DNA from: Natrinema sp. DC36
GTDB taxonomy: Archaea > Halobacteriota > Halobacteria > Halobacteriales > Natrialbaceae
Reading direction: 5' to 3'
Assembly (NCBI RefSeq): GCF_020405225.1
Contig: NZ_CP084472.1
Span: forward strand, 3,410,001 to 3,474,000
DNA: 64,000 nt
The translations under genes and the position numbers were made by a program. Positions 61,264 through 64,000 of the stretch are shown here, one piece after another. Each line of letters starts with the position of its first letter. The stretch's first letter is position 1. The notes beneath the pieces were generated by a model. The model did no database searches and was not told the DNA's origin. It saw only the letters and a list, made by a program, of their open reading frames with translations.

Positions 61264-61443
61264 TCAGATGTAGTCTTCCGGGTCGGGACGGTCGGCCTGT
61301 TCGTCGCCGTCGCGCAGGTACCGCTGCACGGCCGGGAGGAACCGGTACCGCAGATCGAAGTAGAACGAGACGATCCCGTAGATCCAGAAGAAAAACAGGA
61401 CTACCGCCGAGACGATAAACAGCGCGCCGGTAGTCGTCACCAT
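61264..61443 (-). CDS. Small single-span membrane protein in the sugar importer operon
   Basis: A 59-residue protein. It opens with a membrane helix (FIVSAVVLFFFWIYGIVSFY) and continues as a basic then acidic cytoplasmic tail ending DRPDPEDYI. The ATG at 61443 lies 7 bases after the stop of the ATPase gene. The ribosome-binding site GGGGTGA overlaps that stop codon, as is usual for coupled genes. No other gene fits the 369-base interval between the ATPase and the lectin gene. I do not recognise a family; a role as an accessory subunit of the importer is inferred from position. Confidence 0.7.
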   Translation of the reverse strand: MVTTTGALFIVSAVVLFFFWIYGIVSFYFDLRYRFLPAVQRYLRDGDEQADRPDPEDYI

Positions 61444-61450
61444 CGTCAGA

Positions 61451-62629
61451 TCACCCCTGAACCCCTTCCGACGAATCGATCTCCGCTTTCGCCGGCAGCC
61501 CCTCGATGAGCGAGTGTGCGATCGCGTCGCCGCTTTGCCCGTCGAAGAGATGCACTTTCTCCCGATCGAGGACGATCTCGACCGTCTCGTCCTCGGCGAT
61601 GGCGGTACTGGGATCGAGGGTCACGAGCAACTCGGCGCCGTCTTTGCCCATCAGCTCCGGATCGTCCGAGGCCGCGCTCACCGGGACCAGATACGCGTAC
61701 GTCTGGTCGCCGACCGGCTCGAGCACGTCGACGACGGCCTCGAAGGAGGCGCTCGCGCTCGCGGGCTCGTCGTCGCTGCCGGTGAGGTAGACGTCCTCCG
61801 GCCGAACCCCGACCCTGACATCGGACCCGTCGTGTTCGCTCCCGAGTTCGTGGCGGAGCGTGAAGTGCTCGAGGTCGACCTGCTCCCCCGTTACCGTGCC
61901 GTCGAAGACGTTCATCGACGGGCTGCCGATGAAACTCGCGACGAACTCGTTGGTCGGTCGGTTGTAGCACTCGAGGGGCGGTGCACACTGCTGGAGCGTT
62001 CCCTGGTTGATGATGGCGATGCGGTCGGCCATCGTCATCGCCTCCTCCTGGTCGTGGGTCACGTACACGGTCGTGATCCCCAGGTTCTTCTGTAGTCGCT
62101 GGATCTCCGTCCGCATGTGGACCCGCAGCTTCGCGTCGAGGTTGGCCAGCGGCTCGTCCATGAGGAACACTTCCGGTTCGCGGACGATCGCGCGGGCGAT
62201 CCCGACGCGTTGCTGTTGGCCGCCGGAGAGTTCGCTCGGGCTGCGATCGAGCATCCCCTGAAGCTGGACGGTCTTGGCCGCCCTCTCGACGCGACGGTCG
62301 ATCTCGTCTTTGTCGAAGCTCCGGAGCCGCAGCCCGAAACTGATGTTCTCGTAGACGTCCATGTGGGGGAACAGGGCGATGTTCTGGAAGACCATCGAGA
62401 TGTTCCGGTCCTTCGGCGGTTCGTTCGTCACGTCCTCGCCGGCGATCTCGACGGTTCCGCTCGAGGGGAGCGTTAGCCCCGAGATCATCTCCAGCGTCGT
62501 CGACTTTCCACAGCCCGACGGGCCGACGAGACAGAGGAACTCGCCCTCCTCGATCTCGATGTTCATCTCCTCGACCGCGACGACGGCGTCGTACCGCTTT
62601 GTCGTATCTTTTAGATTAACGTGTCCCAT
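61451..62629 (-). CDS. Carbohydrate ABC transporter ATPase (MalK/UgpC type)
   Basis: A 392-residue ATPase with the CUT1-type layout: ABC domain to about 235, then the regulatory OB-fold domain. Walker A GPSGCGKST is at 36-44, the signature is LSGGQQQR, and Walker B is VFLMDEPLANLD. The MAL-type motifs such as VTHDQEEAMT and FIGSPSMN are present. It energises uptake of oligosaccharides through the two permeases upstream. Four bases separate it from the permease gene. Confidence 0.93.
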   Translation of the reverse strand: MGHVNLKDTTKRYDAVVAVEEMNIEIEEGEFLCLVGPSGCGKSTTLEMISGLTLPSSGTVEIAGEDVTNEPPKDRNISMVFQNIALFPHMDVYENISFGLRLRSFDKDEIDRRVERAAKTVQLQGMLDRSPSELSGGQQQRVGIARAIVREPEVFLMDEPLANLDAKLRVHMRTEIQRLQKNLGITTVYVTHDQEEAMTMADRIAIINQGTLQQCAPPLECYNRPTNEFVASFIGSPSMNVFDGTVTGEQVDLEHFTLRHELGSEHDGSDVRVGVRPEDVYLTGSDDEPASASASFEAVVDVLEPVGDQTYAYLVPVSAASDDPELMGKDGAELLVTLDPSTAIAEDETVEIVLDREKVHLFDGQSGDAIAHSLIEGLPAKAEIDSSEGVQG

Positions 62630-62633
62630 GTTG

Positions 62634-63551
62634 TCACTCCTTTAGTCCGCCTTGAGTTAAGCCTCTAACGATATGTTTCTGTGCGAAGACGACCAGCAGT
62701 GCGACGGGAATGATCCCGACGATGCTCGCCGCTGCCATCATGTTGTACAGCTGTCCACCCTGCTGTTCGAACTCGAGGATGCCGTAGACCAGCACCGCCC
62801 AGTTGTCGGCCTCGCCGTCGGTCATCATGAACGAGAAGAAGAACTCCCGGTAGACGCTGATGAAGACGATTATCGCCGCCGTCGTGACGCCGGGGGCCGA
62901 CAGCGGCAGGATCACCCGGAACAGGGCCCCGAGTCGCGTCGTCCCTTCGACTCTGGCGGCGTCCTCGAGCCCGTCGGGGATCTGGCTGAAGAACGTCGTG
63001 AGGATGAAGATCGTGAGCGGGAGCGTCAACATCGTGAACGGGAAGGCCATCGCCCACGGCGTGTTGTAGAGGTCCGGCGTCATGAACGGTCCGATGGTTA
63101 GCGTACCCGTCAGCATCTCGTATAGCGGGATCAGGTACGCGATCCCGGGGAAATACGAGACGACGAGCAACAGCAACATCAGCGGTGCCTTGCCCCGGAA
63201 GTCGACGCGGCCGAACGCGTACCCCGCGAGACTACCGATCAGCAGGCAGATAACCACCGTCAGCATCGCGATAACGATGCTGTTGAAGACGTAGTGGTGG
63301 ATCGGATACTCCTGGAATATCTCGACGAACACCGCGACGTTCGTTCCCTCGGGCAGGATCCCCATCCCGTAGAGTTGATCGCTGGGCGTGATCGCCAGGA
63401 CGAACAGCCAGTAGAACGGGAACAGCGTCACGATGATGAACGACGTCAGCCCGACGTAGAACAGGATCCTGTAGGTGTCGTACGGGTTGTTGATGAGCAG
63501 GTCGACGAGCTGCCCGACGCGACTTCGCGAGTCGTCTCGGACGTTACTCAC
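62634..63551 (-). CDS. Carbohydrate ABC transporter permease (MalG type)
   Basis: A 305-residue permease with six predicted helices. The EAA loop that docks to the ATPase is visible as EDAARVEGTTRLGALFRVILP. The C-terminal AQKHIVRGLTQGGLKE is typical of CUT1 MalG proteins. It overlaps the next permease gene by 8 bases. Confidence 0.93.
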   Translation of the reverse strand: MSNVRDDSRSRVGQLVDLLINNPYDTYRILFYVGLTSFIIVTLFPFYWLFVLAITPSDQLYGMGILPEGTNVAVFVEIFQEYPIHHYVFNSIVIAMLTVVICLLIGSLAGYAFGRVDFRGKAPLMLLLLVVSYFPGIAYLIPLYEMLTGTLTIGPFMTPDLYNTPWAMAFPFTMLTLPLTIFILTTFFSQIPDGLEDAARVEGTTRLGALFRVILPLSAPGVTTAAIIVFISVYREFFFSFMMTDGEADNWAVLVYGILEFEQQGGQLYNMMAAASIVGIIPVALLVVFAQKHIVRGLTQGGLKE

Positions 63552-64000
63552 TGGTAGTCACCTCGTTGCGGAATTTGATGAGATATACCATCACGATCAG
63601 GGCGATGATGAGCGCCGTCAGGAAGGCGATTGCGGAGGCGGTCGCCCACCGCTGCATACGGAACGTATCGACGACGAGGCAGGTTAGCGTCGGGACCGTG
63701 CTACAGCCTGCGGAGGCCTCGACGATGCCGTAGACCTTCATCGAACTGATCGTGTAGAAGATCATGCCGATGAACACGACCGGCTTGATCAACGGGAACG
63801 TGATCAGTTTGAATTGCTGCCACTTCGAGGCGCCGGCGACTTTGGCGACATCGTAGAGGCTCTGATCCACGCTCGCGAGTCCGGCGAGGATGATAAGCGC
63901 CATGAACGGCACCCGCCGCCAGACGTCGACCAGCATGATCACGATCATCGAATCGCGCGTACTGACGAGCGGGTTCGCCGAGAACAGGCCGAGGCTGTGC
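63544..64000 (-). CDS. Carbohydrate ABC transporter permease (MalF type), cut by the window edge
   Basis: The open frame runs off the right edge; the visible 152 codons are its C-terminal part. The EAA loop DVAKVAGASKWQQFKLITFP and the preceding WRRVPFMALIILAGL are typical of MalF. Together with the MalG, ATPase and 59-residue genes it forms a polycistronic importer. The binding protein is not in the window and is expected beyond the edge. An in-frame ATG at 63948 is not its true start. Confidence 0.93.
   Translation of the reverse strand, partial: HSLGLFSANPLVSTRDSMIVIMLVDVWRRVPFMALIILAGLASVDQSLYDVAKVAGASKWQQFKLITFPLIKPVVFIGMIFYTISSMKVYGIVEASAGCSTVPTLTCLVVDTFRMQRWATASAIAFLTALIIALIVMVYLIKFRNEVTTSE

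Noticed and set aside
1-64000. CRISPR arrays, rRNA, tRNA, transposases, integrases, prophage
   Set aside because: No regular repeat-spacer series, no rRNA-like or tRNA T-loop sequence and no mobile-element protein could be seen; I could not run a dedicated tRNA or IS search, so short or broken ones may be missed.

Overview
The window comes from a halophilic archaeon (class Halobacteria; probably Natrialbales, but that narrower guess is weak). The evidence is high GC, strongly acidic proteins, archaeal genes (L39e, L31e, aIF6, L18Ae, prefoldin alpha, an FtsY with a long acidic N-terminus, DUF424, IucA/IucC siderophore synthetases typical of haloarchaea), twin-arginine signals on exported proteins, and many start codons about 25-32 bases downstream of a TATA box, which points to leaderless transcripts.

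Layout. 1-9173: a six-gene siderophore operon of the rhizobactin/schizokinen type (diaminobutyrate aminotransferase, diaminobutyrate decarboxylase, two IucA/IucC synthetases, an N-acyltransferase and an N-monooxygenase). It is preceded by two identical DtxR-like iron boxes. 9288-12355: iron-sulfur scaffold, HD hydrolase, a degenerate response regulator and cysteine desulfurase SufS, all on the minus strand. 12356-14863: a G-rich gap, a sensor-domain membrane protein, two small membrane proteins and a winged-helix regulator. 14966-22635: two related ABC-2 export systems flanking DUF424, TPR and FAD-oxidoreductase genes. 22739-28414: a Tat lipoprotein, ThpR, and the ribosome/secretion cluster L39e-L31e-aIF6-(ASCH)-L18Ae-prefoldin-FtsY. 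28494-38036: a hypothetical exported protein, a siroheme nitrite/sulfite reductase overlapping an FrhB-like F420 protein, an AEC carrier, GNAT, HAD, ThiE-ThiM and a small helical protein.

39033-64000 is the most distinctive part: a carbohydrate-utilisation locus of about 25 kb. Its genes fit two linked catabolic routes. One is L-rhamnose breakdown by the diketo-hydrolase pathway: mutarotase, lactonase-type amidohydrolase, rhamnonate dehydratase, zinc dehydrogenase, FAA hydrolase, and LutC/LutAB to oxidise the L-lactate formed. The other is oxidative D-galacturonate breakdown: uronate dehydrogenase, galactarolactone cycloisomerase-like enolase-superfamily protein, KdgD-like aldolase-fold enzyme and a semialdehyde dehydrogenase. 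These are the two sugars of the rhamnogalacturonan I backbone. A GH105 unsaturated glycuronyl hydrolase, a GH28-like protein without a signal peptide, two Tat-exported beta-helix proteins sharing an N-terminal signature, and a CUT1-type ABC importer complete the picture.

Open points of interest are the absence of an obvious L-rhamnose dehydrogenase beside an F420-dependent LLM oxidoreductase of unknown substrate, a perfect 39-bp in-frame tandem duplication inside the aldehyde dehydrogenase, and an unlisted 59-residue membrane protein at the end of the importer operon. I saw no CRISPR array, rRNA, tRNA, integrase or transposase.
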